Assembly (NCBI GenBank): GCA_964036045.1
Contig: OZ038394.1
Coordinates: 2,211,379 to 2,275,378, forward strand
Source of the DNA: Eutreptiella sp. 'Long Island Sound 2002'
Lineage: Eukaryota; Euglenozoa; Euglenophyceae; Eutreptiales; Eutreptiaceae
Direction of reading: 5' to 3'
Length of the DNA stretch: 64,000 bases
Shown here: positions 47,652 to 59,200 of the stretch, piece after piece
How positions within the stretch are numbered: position 1 is the first letter of the stretch
How the letters are laid out: each line of letters begins with the position of its first letter
Made by a program: the position numbers and the translations under genes
Notes under the pieces: model-generated
What the model saw: the letters and a program-made list of their open reading frames with translations, nothing else
Told to the model about the DNA's origin: nothing
Databases searched by the model: none

Positions 47652-48179
47652 TGTAAGTGCAGTGCTGACTTGTCTTGTAAGCACTTTGATTCTTTCTCGG
47701 GGTACAGCCTGATTGGCAGACGAGGCTTTTGGAGTCTCTCTCTTTATGCCCACTATCTTGAATATTTGATAATGAAATCCAATAACAAATTCCAGTACAG
47801 AAAATCCGACAAGGCAAACACGTAGCGGGCAGAGCAAATACGAGTTGTGTTAGTTGACTCGTATACGGCGGTGATATTCACATGTCCACAGGAGACTCAC
47901 TCCTCAGCAGACAATTCATGCTGAGAATCCCCTAAAGGAAATAGACACATACCATGGCCCGTAAGTATACACGAATGCGAATCACGCATATTGACATATA
48001 TCGCTTATCTCTATTCATGAGCGGCGCAAAAATTCTGCTCTGGTGTGCGCGTGCGCTCTCTCTCGCTCACTCTGGCTTCTCTCGCTCGCTCTCCCACTCA
48101 CTCGGGCTCAGACCACGCTTCATCCCTCGTTCACTCACTCGCTCGCTCCCTCCGACCCTCGCTCACTGGTTCCCTTACA
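47652..48179 (-). repeat. LTR of element G (right, inferred 5')
   Basis: 528-bp partner of 43107-43634, followed directly by GACCA. A handful of mismatches separate the two by eye, so the insertion is younger than the decayed LINE-like sequence it interrupts. Confidence 0.88.
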
Positions 48180-48840
48180 GACCAATGCCAACGTTCAGCG
48201 TGGCGAGTGCTCTTTCAGTGAACATCGCAGTGCTTCGCCCACGCATGGCGAAGTATGTTCCCTGTTCTCTTTCGTGCACAACGAGTTCGCTTCTGCCTCC
48301 CCCCCGCACCACACGTATCACATTCACAACTCCGTACCTAGTGTCTTCGATTCTTCGCCGTTTGAAGTTACGGTAGGCTCCGTCTACCATGAAGCCTGGG
48401 GTACACACACGCACAAACATACATTCTCGTTTCGTGGCCCTCACAGTAGCGTGTTACCACGCAGTGCCAGGCCCAATCTTAGAGCGTTTTCCTGGCCGGC
48501 GTGCCACATTTGTGCTGCATGATGGATCCACCGTTACCCTGCTCCATGTGCAAGACGGGTATCCACCGGAATGAGGCAAGGAAACGACGGCCCTCAGGGA
48601 TGCTCTGAACCTTTTCGCATTCCAGGTGTGAGCCCTACTATCCATTACCTTGCGCACGCCCTCTCCTACTCTGTGAGATTACCCCCCCCTGAATCAGACC
48701 TTTCACGACGCCATGAAGGATGAACTCCAAGAACTTCTGTCCTTCATTGGCGTCGATCCTGGCCGAATTGGTCACCTGGCGGGGCGAACACACGGAGCCC
48801 GGGAAGTTCCCCCTCCACGTACTGGTAAGCCGCATCACGG
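48180..48840 (+). pseudogene. decayed frame upstream of LINE ORF2, 3' part
   Basis: The frame beginning CCA at 48182 reads through about 48375, then meets a TAG and three TGA codons, each one C-to-T step from CAG or CGA. It ends with an amphipathic segment (FHDAMKDELQELLSFIGVD) near 48700-48760 that overlaps the start of ORF2 in another phase. Read with 42807-43106 it would be a protein of roughly 300 residues located where LINE ORF1 is expected. No zinc knuckle or RRM is evident. Confidence 0.3.
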
Positions 48841-51800
48841 CCGCCCCCCCCCCACCTCCCCCTAACGCCGTACCCCCTCGCCCGCACGCCCAATCACCTG
48901 AGGCAGGGGCCACAACTCCTAGCACCGCTCTCAAGATCAAGTCCCACAACCTGAACAAACACAAACCAGAATCGTTCCTCCACACTGACCTACACGAACA
49001 GTGGGACATTCTTTTTTATCAGGAAATCACCTCTGAACCACTCCTTCCTTTCGGATGGCACTCCCAGCACACGTCCCCCAAGATCTACTCCTCTCTGGGA
49101 GAAGGGGGAGCAGAAGGAGCATGTATCGCTGTAACCGATACGCTGGCCCCCTTTGTGACCTTGTACAAGTCCCCATGCCCTGGGGCACTCTGCACGGCTA
49201 TCATGCACCTCCCTGGCTTTAAGCCCATTCTGTTAGTCTCTGTGTACGCACAACCCCCACGTAGAACTGAGCTCGAAAGGGCCATGAACCGCCTCTTCCA
49301 GCAGTTTCCTTTGTGGATAGCTGGGGGAGATTTCAATGCACAACTGTCAAGCCTTGATACAAATGGCAAAACGACCAATAGATGGAACTCGCTCACGGCC
49401 CTGGTTGACGACAAGAAAGAGACCATCGACACTCTCCGCACTCTCCACCAAGACACCATTGCTTACACTCGCTATAAGAATCAATTGCTTCCATGCGACA
49501 CCAGAATAGACCTTATTCTTCTCTCGCAACCCCTGATTTCCACCCCCTCCCTATCGCTGACCGGTGCTTCAATTATTCAGCATGACGTGACTTCAGACCA
49601 CCACCCCATTTCCGCCACTGTCAGCCTCCCTTTCACCCCTGCACACCCCACCCCCCAACCCCGCACGTTATTCAGAAGGCTAACACAGCCAGAAGAAGTA
49701 GAGTTCCACAAAACCATCCAACCGTTGCATCAATGGGCATCGCAGATGACCCAGCACGAGGTAGTCCCTGACCTCCTGGTGTAGAACATCAATACACTGG
49801 TACCCCAGATTGCAACCGCCTTTCCCCAAATTACACGCCCCCAATTGGCTCATCGCGAGACCTCCATAGAGCGAGAATTCAAATCAATCCTGAATCGGAT
49901 ACCAAAGGGGCAGGCTGCTCGGACTCAAGCCCTGAAGCGTTTGCAATTCATCAGCGAAAAGTGGCGTGATAAGCAACGCAAAAAAGAGAAAAAGAGACTT
50001 CATTACGCCATGGTGAAAGGCTCCAAAATTAAGAGGGCCATCGATAAGGCACTTCACCCGGTGCCATCTACGGGGATACAGCTTCGCAATGCCTCCTGTG
50101 AGCCACCGAGGTTGGAAACCGATCCTCGTGTGATGGGCAGCATGTTCTCTGAATGCCTGGAAAACCTGGGGGGTGACCCTGACTTCCAAGTGGATCCCAG
50201 CACGCTCAGGGTCTTTATCCACAATCTCCCCAAATGCTCCCCGGAGGTCGCTGACGCACCGCTGGATCTTCCTGACCTGCAGTGGCTCCAACGGATCACG
50301 CAACGAGCACAGCCTTCTAAGGCCACGGGAGAGGATGAAATAAATTATTATATTGTATCCCTCCTGTCCCCCGAGCTCCAGACTCTCCTCTTGCAGGCGG
50401 TGCACCACATACTCATACACGGTCCTCCCCCGGAGTGGTCCACAGCAAGGGTATGTTTACTATTAAAAAAAGGGGACCCCCACCTACCTGGAAATTACAG
50501 GCCTATATGCCTGATTCAGACCCTAGTTAAACTGTCAGCGGTTTGGCAGTGCGCCCAACTCACGGACCTCACCCACAGGCACTCCCTCCTACACAAATGC
50601 CAGCATGGAGGCCTCAAACATCACAGGTGCGGTGACCACATATATGATGTGGTATCCCGGATGTTGCTATCCAAGGGTAGGCTGTATCACCTGTATATTG
50701 ATTTTAATAAGGCATTTAATTCTGTACCCCTTGATGCCCTATGGACCACTCTCCTGGGCTATGGCTTGCCTACTACGTTGGTCTTTTCTATCAAACGCAT
50801 GTATCAACACGCGGTGGACCAACCCATGGTAAATGGCACAACCACAGCCGGTCACGCACAAAAAAGGGGGGTACGCCAGGGATGTCCTCTCAGCCCTCTC
50901 CTGTTCATCTTGTATCTTAACTTGATGTTTTTTCACCTCGACCAGACTATGGACTGGGATCTTGAAAAAAGTATCCATGCTTTTGTAGATGACATTTTGG
51001 TCCGGGCCCGCTACATAAAAGACATCAAAACGGTGTATGAAGCATTTGATGGGCCGGCCCGTGAACTGGGACTAGACATGAACTTAGGTAAAACTGAGTT
51101 ACATGTGTTACGCGGCTCAGGGCACACAGTTGTCAGGTCTCGCTATGGGGGTATACTGTCTACGAGAAAGGAGGATGGGTCTCCACACGAGGTGTACAAA
51201 TACCTGGGAGTGTATTTTTATACTAACGACCACGCCCATCAGGTGTTGCAGTATATCAAGGCCACGATTAATGCCTTCTACACTCAGTTAGCACCGCTCA
51301 GTTTAACGGCATCCGAGCTCATCATGCTCAACAATAAACAACTGATCCCCACGCTGGCCTATAGACTCCTGGCAGACCCCGTCACATCCGAGCAATTGGG
51401 TATACTGCAACAGTCCATATGGCACAACATCAGCAAATACGGTCGGCTGCCTCGCCTCCTTTCGCGCAAGGACCGGCACACGCATCCTAAGCTTGTACCC
51501 CTTCAAACTTTTATGCATTCTCAAATCCATAATTTCTCCATGCGCTACTGAAATGGTGATGGTCCGTCCCAGACCAACTACTATGTCCATCAGGCATTAA
51601 CCTCTCCAAAAGCTAATTGGCTGCAGGTCGCTTTCGTAGACGCAACTAACGCCTTGGGGGGCAGGTGCCATGGGTATGGACCCTGGAATCCCTGCCCAGT
51701 GAAGAGCCTACTCCCAGGCGAGGAGCTCCACGTGGAATTTAACACAGGATGGTTTACTGGGTGTGTTCTCCAGTACGGCGAGACAGCCAAAGCCTCCCTC

Positions 51801-53396
51801 ATCAAGTTCCACGTCGATGCAACCACTTTTCATGTCAAAGACAAGCTTCATACCTTCTCTCTCCACCCACCCCCCCAACGACTGCCAGCCTCCCCTCCGG
51901 TTTGCCAGCACATGACCCTCTCCCCTGTTCTGCTCACTGTGCCTCGTCCTCTCCCCCCCTACCCATTCCCATACTCTTCACAGTATGTGGATTCCAACCC
52001 GTTTGGACACATCTACCGTTATTTGGGAGACCCTCCGAGACTACAGGTCTCAGCCCTCTCTGAGTGGTGTTGTGAGAGTGTTCTGGAGGCATGGACCAAC
52101 CCGCGATCGGCACAGTGGCTGTGGGTCTATCTGGACGGGTCATGGGACCGCCCCTGGGCCGGATCTGCAGCCATTCTCTGCTGGCCAGACGGCACCACGA
52201 TAGCCCTCGCCATCCCCTGTCCACATCACAGCAGTAAAGATTCAGAATTCTGGGCGTTTCTGCAGTGCACACGCTACCTAGAATCGGTAGGGTTTAAAGG
52301 CTCTGTCTTTTACTGCATCGACAACTCACAGCTAGTTAGCTGCATGGATAACAGACTGGCGGGGGAACCCCATATCCCTGCGAGCTCCAGTACGCAAGGC
52401 ACTTGGCAGTGCGTCGTTGACGACTTAATTCACTCGGTGAGGTTTGATGTAGGGGCGGGATGGCTCAAGTCTCACGTTGGTTTTACGGGCAATGAAATTG
52501 CCGATGCCTTTGCCAAATACACGACATACGCATGTAGGGTGTTGCCTTCGCACCTTCAGCCTCCCTGCATGCACACGGTCACGTTTGGGGGACAGCCCAG
52601 TATACAGAAATTCGGAGGCGCAGCTCAAAAGAGACTGTACCCGGAGCACGATCACACGGGCATAGCCAAGTCAGTCAGCTTTGACTGGCCCAACAACTAT
52701 TCCTGGTTCAGCTCTTTCGCTGACAAGTGGTCTCTGGGGGTAAAGGGCATGGCAGGGTCCAGCCCGTTCTGGGACCTGTCTGACCGTCAATGTCCAGTGT
52801 GCAACAGGCAGCACCCCCTGGACCTAGTCTCCTCTATAGCCTTCTGCGGAGATATGTCATCTTTCCTTGAGCGAATGGCCTATTCCTGGGGTACAGTATT
52901 AGGACCTATTGCGTGGCAGTGGGTCCAGGGACAGCGCACTAAGGGGGAGCTACGCAACTTCGCCCGCACTCTCGTCCCCCTCTCCCTGTACAAATTAATG
53001 ACTGAGTCTCGGTCCCGCAAAGAGGCCATGTATGCAGCCCTAAAACCCAGACGCACCTGCCCCACGTCCATTGTCAAGTCTGCATGTGAGCAGCGACGCA
53101 GTCACCCCCTTCCTGACCCCCTGCCCCCACCCCTTACAGACAACACCTTTTTCCAGTCCCACGGCCCGTACAGCACCACCGACCGCCCCCCCCCGTCACC
53201 TGTCCACATCTTCCTCCCACCCTCTCCCCTTCCCCTACAGGTCCAATCGAAGCCCAAACTTCATCAAAAACGAAAACGCTCCTCTGCCCACCAAATACAA
53301 CCAGGTAAGCAGCCGAGACCTACGACTTCCGTTGTGCAGCAGGCTTCTGTGGCACGCCGACAACTGTCGGTCCACAAATTTTTCGCAGGCACGTAA
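48720..53396 (+). pseudogene. LINE ORF2: endonuclease, reverse transcriptase, RNase H
   Basis: One frame of 1558 codons with two internal stops (TAG at 49782-49784, codon 355; TGA at 51549-51551, codon 944). Order: APE-type endonuclease (YQEIT, GGDFNAQ with D204, TSDHHPIS with D293/H294); reverse transcriptase (YIDFNKAFNS with D661, GVRQGCPLSPLLF, FVDD 755-758); RNase H with a full DEDD set (D1139, E1176, D1201, D1262); a CPVC...H Cys/His segment near 1360; a Pro-rich linker; and a C-terminal QLSVHKFF (1548-1555), three residues from the end, which fits a PCNA-binding PIP box. It would nick target DNA and prime reverse transcription. The layout resembles RNase H-bearing LINEs of the I group. 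The ATG at 48720 is the first in frame, but the start is uncertain. Confidence 0.92.
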
Positions 53397-54035
53397 CCGT
53401 ACATCACTCCACTCTTTTTCGCAGACCCATCATTCGCTCGACTGATTCCCCAAGGCTACACGAAGTAATCGTAAGTCAGGTCACTTTCCCCTGCAGGTTT
53501 CTGCTTCTATTCATCAACTGCGGACCACAGCTTCGTCACAGTGTTCACTTACCGCTTTGTTACTCATTGCTTGCTCAGTTGCATTGGCTGTGCCTTTTCC
53601 TACCCCCCCCCCCCACCGACAGCAGCCTGCCGGCTGGATTTTCTGATTGTTTTGTCCTTTTACTGTTCGCCCCCCTGTCAGAGCCCCTACCCCCCTTGTA
53701 TTCCCTCTGGTCCATCCTGGGGGGTCCCCCCCCCCCGCCCCATGCAGCCCCCTCCGATGCACTCACACCACAGCCCAGGTGACGTTTTCACGTACAGACT
53801 TCAGGTACATGTCCACAGTGCAGTACGTCGGTGGACGTAGATGGATGCGCTGAACTTCTCCACTCCAGGACTCAGGCAGCTACAAAGGACAGGTCAGGGC
53901 CGCACCACGTTGTAGTCCGACCACCTTTGGTCATAGTGGGCCGCAGGTTTCCGCAAGTGTCCATGAGTTCCCTCCATGTAAATACGTCCCGCGATTGAAC
54001 CACAGTGAACTCTGAAGATGTTGAGATGTCTTAAA
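53397..54035 (+). other. 3' flank of the LINE
   Basis: Non-coding, with two C-rich runs (near 53608 and 53730). No poly-A tail or target duplication could be defined before element F begins at 54036, so the LINE 3' end is not placed. Confidence 0.45.
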
Positions 54036-54567
54036 TGAAAGTGCTGCCCTGGGTCGTTGTGGGTGCCGGAGGGCTCGGGGCCGGCAAGACCAGTGGGGCA
54101 GGCACGCGAGGAGTCTCCCTGGATGTTGTTATTGGGGGTAGAACCGGATACTCGGACACCAACAGAGGCGAGAGCAGCGACAACAGAAGCAAGGTCCATG
54201 CTGATTGTTATCCGGCAGAAAATCCCAGTCTATGAAGAAAATTGAGGGGAACTATTCTAAATACATCTGAGTGTCCGAAACTGTCTGAAAAGATTTAAAT
54301 AATCCATTTATGTAAAAAGGTTTGGCCGATCTGGCCCGCGAGCGCGCGTCAGCGGCAAATGGCGATTCCAGCTAGAATAGCGGAACGCGGCGGATTTACG
54401 GGAAATGGACCGCGAAATCAAATCCGGCATATCAGAAATATATAGGAAATATCCTGTGACTGAGCTGCGAGGCGGCGATTCCGCCGAAGCAAAGAAAATG
54501 ACCAAAATGTAGCCAATCTGGGCAGAATGTCTGAAAATCTGAGCAGATGGGGCTAGCCGCACTTACA
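54036..54567 (-). repeat. 3' LTR of element F
   Basis: 532 bp, closely matching the LTRs of C. Contains the gag-start segment (ATG at 54199, complement) and the TATA-like box at 54434-54445. Reading out of the gag segment to the left enters LINE flank and is not a gene. Confidence 0.9.
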
Positions 54568-54582
54568 CTCCCCCTCGAAAAA
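54568..54582 (-). other. polypurine tract of element F
   Basis: On the element strand TTTTTCGAGGGGGAG precedes the 3' LTR. One G-to-C-type change distinguishes it from D and C. Confidence 0.7.
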
Positions 54583-56213
54583 ACACACTGGGGTGTGTCG
54601 CTACGTCAACGAAGAACGTAGTGCGGGTAAGTCCCAGAAAAACATAGAAATGTAGCCTCGATGGGGCGAAATCTGCTTGATCTGACCTGATTTGGGCTGA
54701 ATTGGCACTGAATCAGGCTGGATGAACCTGAAATGAGACAGAATGAGAAGTGACGAACAGTCCTCCGTGCAGTAAAACATTAGGTCAAGGGCTAAAAAGC
54801 ATGTAAACGTATCAAGAATCAATACCAAACCATGCATTGGTTGAAAATGAGGTAGATTACTGGTGGATTGAGTGGGGGGATCAAGAATTGGAGTGACATC
54901 TCAGCGCTCTGGCACAGTTTCGCTGTCGCGGGCACGCTACGGTGTCCTCGCCGAACTCTACATCGTGTTATCCCGCTTTTGTCGTTCTGAACAGTGCAGC
55001 ATGTGGCTCAGAATTGGCGCATCTGGTGGATGATCACAAAATTGAGCAAGATTGAGAGTCAAATTGAGCAGAGATTGAGGGGATTAAGCAATCACAGAGA
55101 GATTAAACAAATACACATGTAGTCTACAGACCCTAAGTCAACCACCGAAGGTATAGATGTCTTTCCGTTCACTTAGATCTAAACAGATCTTTGAGGAATG
55201 AGTGGATATGACAAGGCAATCAACCTAAATTGTCCTAACATGAGTACATTCCCTGAGATGAAGGTGAAATGAAGCGGAATGTCTGGAACTGAAACTGCAA
55301 ACACTTTCGTTTAGACTAAAGTTAATATATATTGTCGTTTCTTCAGCTCAATTGTGCTTTCCGGCACGTTGGTTCGCGAGCATCTAACAGATTCTATGAA
55401 AATGTGGATCATGTGATGATGCATCATGATGGGACATGCTGGCCCTGGATCCTTGGCATGTAACGCGCCGAAGGTTCACTGAAGGCGCTTTACTGACATT
55501 ATATAACTGAGAGACACCGAATTTACAATGGCGGTGGTGTCAATCGACTTGGACAAGGCCAATCTTTCGATGGAGTCCCACAAGACACTTGGATTCACCA
55601 TTTTCGACAGTTTCAGGTCGGATTGAGCTCACATTGGCGTGTGCCAAAAATACAACGAAGCTTACGGACTTCAGAGGTTGCTGTTAGAAGTCCCTAGAGC
55701 TCCTAGATGAATATTGTCTGAACAATTGACGTCTGGGTTTCGTACAACAGTGGCAGAATGATGGACAAACCTGAGAAATTCAAGGTAAATTTGAGGATCC
55801 TGGATCTGAATCTGGACTTTGGCGTCAGCATCACAGCAAATGAAGGTGAGATCTGAGTTCCTGGCGTCGCATCTGGTGCAGCCAGTACTACAGGGGATGC
55901 CTGTAGGGGTGAATGTCGCTGGCCAGCGTTTTGATTATGTACATTTGCTTCCATCTGCCCGAGTAGCCAAATTCCAAAGATGCACAGACCAACAGAGACA
56001 AGATTACCCCGAATCTGCCTGAATTAAGCCTGAGTTTGGTTTTTTCTGAACACGGCAGCACACTCCGTCAGCGTATCTACGCCTTGTCTGCCGAACGGAG
56101 ACCAAAGAAAAGTTGATTGACGTCAAATTATCAAACATTCGCAGTTCTCCACATCATGACATAAACAGAAAGAATGAACAGTGGATTGAGCAGAATGTGG
56201 TAGGATGGCTTCC
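54583..56213 (-). other. 3' non-coding region of element F
   Basis: About 1.6 kb homologous to the same regions of D and C, without a credible open frame. Confidence 0.7.
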
Positions 56214-59200
56214 TCAATTCGGCCAAGCACGAATACATGTGACCACCAACCTGTCTGGCCTGGCCCTCATACGGCTTGGGCGCTGCAAATCAGCGGCCGA
56301 ACTTGAAGCTTGGTCCTCATTTGGCTCCTGGGCTGGCCTGACCGCAGGAGGGGGGATCGACGGATCAGCCCTGGAATGTGGCTGCTGAGGGCCGTAAAAG
56401 GCTGGATCTCGATTCACCACAGGTCGTTTTCCGTCGCTCTCCACTTGTCGGTCTGGTTTCGACAAACAATCTGTCAGGAGTACACCAATTTCGGGGTGCT
56501 TCTTCAGGAAGTCGATGAACCCCTTGGTGTATCCATGGACAAAAGATTGGGCTGGTTCCCAGTTGTTGTGACTGGAATCAAAGCCCCTCCACTCACACAG
56601 AAATTCCCATTCGCCCTTGGCGTCACGTCTTGCTTCAACAATCCTCTTGAGTTCGTACTTTCCCCCTTCGATGACCCGATCAGACAAGTGTTTTGCAGTC
56701 CAAAAAAGGGGTTTAACTCGATCCTTGGGGGAGGGGATCTCTCTCTTGAGGCGATCGCCCGAAACGTCGATTTCCCTGCTGACATCCACACGAATCCTCC
56801 ACCTGTTCTCCCCAAGACGCGCCGTAACAGCGAATGGCCCCTCCCACAAGGGAAGAAGCTTGTCATCTCCGTCCAGGGTGGTTTCGGATTTTCGAAGCCA
56901 AACTCGATCATCGACTTCAAAATTGTGGGGGTTTTTTCGACCTTGATTTTGAACCCAAAGCCAGTCAGCTTGATGCTTCTCGATTAATTTCGACACAGTT
57001 TTATCTGCTCGTTGGACTTCGTCCAAAAACAGCGAAGCATCTTTACAGGGGCGAGGATTATTCAACGGCATGTTCCACCAACACTTCTTTCGTCCAAAGA
57101 CAATTTCATTTGGAGAAAGGCCATGATACAAAGGCGTGTTGTGGTAACGGCGAAGCAATGCGAAGAGAACTTCCATCCAATGGAAATCCTTTTCACTCGC
57201 GAGCTCCTTACGAAGCATATTTATTATTGAGCGGCCGGCTCTTTCACCAGGCAGCGCTCGATGCGAGTGGATTTCACATCGCAGGTGGTGGATTCCAAGA
57301 CGAGCACATAATTCTCTCCACCATTCGGAGGTGTACTCTTTGCCTGAGTCCGTCACCACCTCGGATGGGACGTCCCAACCTCCCATCCAGGTCTGCGCGC
57401 ACCATTTGGCGGCAGCCTTGCCAGTCATCGACTCAATGTTGCAAGGCAACACTTGAATGTAGCCGGAATGACGGCACTGAATGAGGAGCACACCATTGAC
57501 TTTTTTGTTAGTCCAATGGCACTCTTCCTCATCGAGTTCACCGAGATAGAAGAAATCACTGGTGACTCTGTTAAAGAGACGCTCCGGAATAGGATGAGGC
57601 CTCAGATGGCCGTGCCTCTTCGCGCTGGGGGGCGTCGAGACAGCACATTGGGCACATCCGGCGGCTACTTTCATGCAATGAGTGTAGAGCCTCGATCCAA
57701 ACAACCTATGCTTAATCATCGACCACAGTCGACGGCCATGTGCGTGGGGGGACTCCCATTTGTGCCACCAGTTTAACACTCGGGGGGCTAGGGCGTCTGG
57801 CACACACAATTTACCCTCCATCCACAGCTTCCCCCCATCCAACGAGTACTCAGCAAAAATCCCATCTCTGTGAGCATCTTTGGATTTGAGATTTCCAAAG
57901 ACCTCTTTAAACATGGGATCCTGCAGGTAATCGGACGTCCAGTCACGGATGATCAGGGAATCCTTCGGCGCTTAATGCCTTGGATCAACCGAAATCGACT
58001 TACTTGTCGGGTATAGTCAAACCGTTTCACACTCCCTGAGGAGGGATCGGTGACTTTTTCCACGACTTTCAGCGTTTTGGTACAGATCTCATGGGCATGC
58101 GCCGGATCTGAAATGGCCGTGATGTCGTGACACGGCAATGCGTGCTGTTTAACAGCGCACTGCATGCATGCACGTCGAATGAGTTTCTTTTCTTCCTGAT
58201 CCCATTCGATGATTACATGGCGGTCCTGCTCCGTACCATGGATGTTGGTACTTTGCAGCCCCTCTGAGGCGGGGTAAGCCCATCGGCTCAGAGCATCCGC
58301 TACCGTGTTGTGTTTTCCAGGCAGATACGACACATGGAGGTCAAACAGAGAGGGAAATTCGTGCCATCTGGCCCGTCGACCAGCTGGGCTCGCGACAGTA
58401 TCAATGTGTTCGGTGGCCCAATACTCCAGAGATCGATGATCCGTCAGGACCTCGACTCGATTGGTGCCAACCCACGATTGGTACTTTTTTAGAGCGCAAA
58501 TTATAGCATACGTTTGTTGCTCACGCGGCGACCATTGCATTTGGCGTGGGGCTAGCTTCCGAGACCAAAATGCAAGAGGGTAATGATCGCCGGTGGCTTC
58601 ATCAACCTGTTCAAGGACAGCTCCGATCGCGTACCTAGATGCGTCGGTTCTAATGTAGAAGGGTCGGTCAAATTGGGGCACATGCAACGTGGCGACTTCG
58701 CAGAGGGCTGCCTTCAAGTGATGGAAGGCCTCCTCGCACTCGTCAGTCCACTTGACACGAACCTTTGAACCTGCCTTGCCTGCATCTCTCCCTACCTTCA
58801 ATAATTCAGTGAGGGGGGCAGCAAATTTGGCATAATTCGGCACAAAAGTGTGGTAAAAATTGCAACAACCCAGGAATCCTCTCAACTCCGTGATCGTCTC
58901 AGGGCGCTTCCACTTCTGAATAGCGACGAGCTTCCCTGGAGGGGGTCGTCGAGTGCCATTCTCTAGGAGAGAACCACAAAATTCGACTGATTTTAAAAAT
59001 ATTTTTCCCTTCTTTGGCCCACAAATCAGCTGATTGGCGTCAAGAATATCCAAAACTTGGTTCATCTGCTTCTCATGTAGGGCCACCAGCTCGGCTTCGG
59101 TCAGTCCCTCCCCCTCCGTCGCGATGATTATGTCATCTATGTACACACTCACGAAGGCACGAAGCTCAGGATGGGTTGTGAACAGCACATCCTCCATCAT

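Larger units (their letters stand above)
43107..48179 (-). mobile_element. non-autonomous LTR retrotransposon G
   Basis: 5,073 bp with two 528-bp LTRs (43107-43634 and 47652-48179), flanked by a perfect 5-bp duplication GACCA (43102-43106 and 48180-48184). The 4.0-kb interior has no gag or pol motif on either strand. Orientation is inferred as minus because AGGGGAG abuts the TGTAAG end at 43635-43641 (complement), like the tract of elements D, C and F. No tRNA-CCA-type primer site (TGG) adjoins either LTR. It is best described as a large LTR retrotransposon derivative that depends on another element. Confidence 0.85.

Noticed and set aside
47346-47837. Minus-strand frame starting in the element G LTR and entering the interior, as a possible gag
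   Set aside because: No ATG, no motif, and not matched at the other LTR; resemblance to the D-family layout is not enough.
27469-48179. Hammerhead ribozyme (retrozyme) in the short LTR family
   Set aside because: I looked for the CTGANGA and GAAA core words in the G-family LTRs and did not find a consistent set.
53894-54199. Short gag-like frame left of element F
   Set aside because: It is the gag-start copy in the 3' LTR of F running into LINE flank.
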